Shown here: piece by piece, positions 12,885-13,742 of the stretch
Numbering within the stretch: position 1 is the first letter of the stretch
How the letters are laid out: each line of letters begins with the position of its first letter
From: Bacillota bacterium
Lineage (GTDB): Bacteria > Bacillota > Clostridia > Oscillospirales > Acutalibacteraceae
Direction: 5' to 3'
Assembly: GCA_023460155.1 (NCBI GenBank)
Contig: JAEWRF010000136.1
Coordinates: forward strand, 1 to 13,742
Length of the DNA stretch: 13,742 bases
Position numbers and translations under genes: made by a program
Notes under the pieces: model-generated
Database searches by the model: none
What the model saw: only the letters and a program-made list of their open reading frames with translations
Told to the model about the DNA's origin: nothing

Positions 12885-13742
12885 ATGAAAAAGAGCAAAG
12901 CCCTGTCCGTTCTCGCTTCGGCGGTCATTGCCTCGGTGCTGACCCTTTCGGGCTGCGCGGGAAGCTCCTCCGCGCCCGCCGCGGCCTCCGCAGCCGCTTC
13001 TTCCGCAGCCCCGGCTTCCTCCGCCGCATCTTCCGCATCTTCCGCGGCTTCGGCTTCTTCGGCCGCCTCTTCCACACCGCTCACCGTTCTGAAAATTGCG
13101 GCGGACCCGGTTCCCCATGCGGAGCTTCTGAATTTCATCAAGCCGAAGCTGAAGGAAGAAGGGGTTGACCTGCAGATCACCGTGCTCGACAGCGACGGAG
13201 ATTCCCTCGCGAACGAGCGGACAAACAACGGAGAGTTCGACGTCAACTTCTTCCAACACGTTCCATACCTCGACTCCGTGAAGAAGGAAAAAGGCTTCGA
13301 CCTCGCACCGGCCGGGAAGGTGCACGTAGAGCCGATCGGGGCATATTCGGTCAAGTATAAGAAAATTGCCGATTTGCCCGCCAATGCGAAGATCGTGATC
13401 CCGAACGACACCACAAACGAGTACCGCGCGCTCAAGATTCTGGAGGACAACGGCTTCATCAAGCTGAAGAGCACCATCAAGAATTACTCCGCCACGGTAC
13501 AGGACATCGCCGCCTACACGAAGCCGGTCAAGATCACGGAGCTGGATTCGGCACAGATCATCCGGGTGCGCGATCAGTTTGACGTTTACATCACGAACAC
13601 GAACAAGATTCTGGACGCCGGCGTCGACGCTACAACGGCCCTGTTCCGTGAAGGCGCCGATTCCCCCTACGCGAATGTCCTTGTGACCAAAACCAGCCGG
13701 GTGAATGACCCCGCGATCGTAAAGCTCCGGGAAGCCCTGAAC
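12885..13742 (+). CDS. metQ: MetQ-type substrate-binding lipoprotein, C-terminus outside window
   Basis: 286 codons visible. ATG at 12885 after AAAGGATG. Lipoprotein signal: MKKSK, hydrophobic stretch, lipobox LSGC with lipidated Cys24. Residues 25-64 are almost only Ser and Ala, an unusually long flexible tether. The NlpA/MetQ-type binding domain then starts at VLKIAADPVPHAELL, with NNGEFDVNFFQHVPYLD (family FQH-P-L motif) and IVIPNDTTNEYRALKIL. The domain binds L- or D-methionine in characterised members and delivers it to MetNI. Codon use in the tether (TCC/GCC/GCT-rich) makes the DNA repetitive and GC-rich, and it is open on the other strand too. The last 10-20 residues are probably missing. 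Confidence 0.9.
   Translation, partial: MKKSKALSVLASAVIASVLTLSGCAGSSSAPAAASAAASSAAPASSAASSASSAASASSAASSTPLTVLKIAADPVPHAELLNFIKPKLKEEGVDLQITVLDSDGDSLANERTNNGEFDVNFFQHVPYLDSVKKEKGFDLAPAGKVHVEPIGAYSVKYKKIADLPANAKIVIPNDTTNEYRALKILEDNGFIKLKSTIKNYSATVQDIAAYTKPVKITELDSAQIIRVRDQFDVYITNTNKILDAGVDATTALFREGADSPYANVLVTKTSRVNDPAIVKLREALN

Noticed and set aside
12405..13325. Minus-strand open frame of 306 codons with Gly/Arg-rich repeats
   Set aside because: Antisense to metI and to the Ser/Ala tether of metQ; the apparent repeats are the complement of Ser/Ala codons.
1..13742. CRISPR arrays, tRNA/rRNA genes, insertion sequences
   Set aside because: No spaced repeats, no tRNA-like cloverleaf or CCA-ended gene, and no transposase or terminal inverted repeats were seen.

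Overview
The window looks like a chromosomal segment of a moderately GC-rich anaerobic Firmicute (class Clostridia, perhaps Oscillospiraceae-like; this is inference). The grounds are strong GGAGG-type ribosome sites, some TTG starts, sigma-A promoters with TATAAT boxes, hairpin-plus-U terminators and the families present. It is a sulfur-salvage locus built around nitrogenase-like enzymes, not a nitrogen-fixation locus.

Left, leftward operon (4817 to 1): a consensus promoter, a leader of about 450 nt carrying two terminator-like hairpins around a 35-codon Cys/Met-containing leader ORF, a NifH-type iron protein, a NifD-like and a NifK-like subunit, then the start of an O-acetylhomoserine thiol-lyase that runs off the window. 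Middle: a singleton alpha/beta hydrolase on the + strand with its own promoter. Right, rightward operon (5952 to 11067): a consensus promoter, a second Cys/Met leader ORF (CMMCCGRM), a terminator, a YezD/DUF2292 miniprotein, another hairpin terminator, a NifB-like radical SAM protein, a NifX-type cofactor-binding protein, a second NifD-like/NifK-like pair and a second NifX-type protein. Then comes a third Cys/Met leader ORF (LCCRM), a perfect 17-bp terminator, and a MetNIQ-type methionine importer whose MetQ is cut by the window end.

Working model: the nearest described system is methylthio-alkane reductase (MarBHDK, a group IV nitrogenase-like enzyme). It reductively cleaves C-S bonds of methylthio compounds to release methanethiol, which an O-acetylhomoserine thiol-lyase turns into methionine. 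Here the parts are spread over two divergent transcription units and enlarged: two DK pairs, apparently served by one NifH and one NifB, two NifX-type proteins, and no NifE/NifN seen. MetNIQ would bring in methionine or related thioethers. The three transcription units each start with a Cys/Met leader ORF followed by an intrinsic terminator. I read this as a translation-coupled attenuation regulon sensing cysteine/methionine supply. The duplicated DK architecture and this leader-peptide regulon are the most novel parts of the window.
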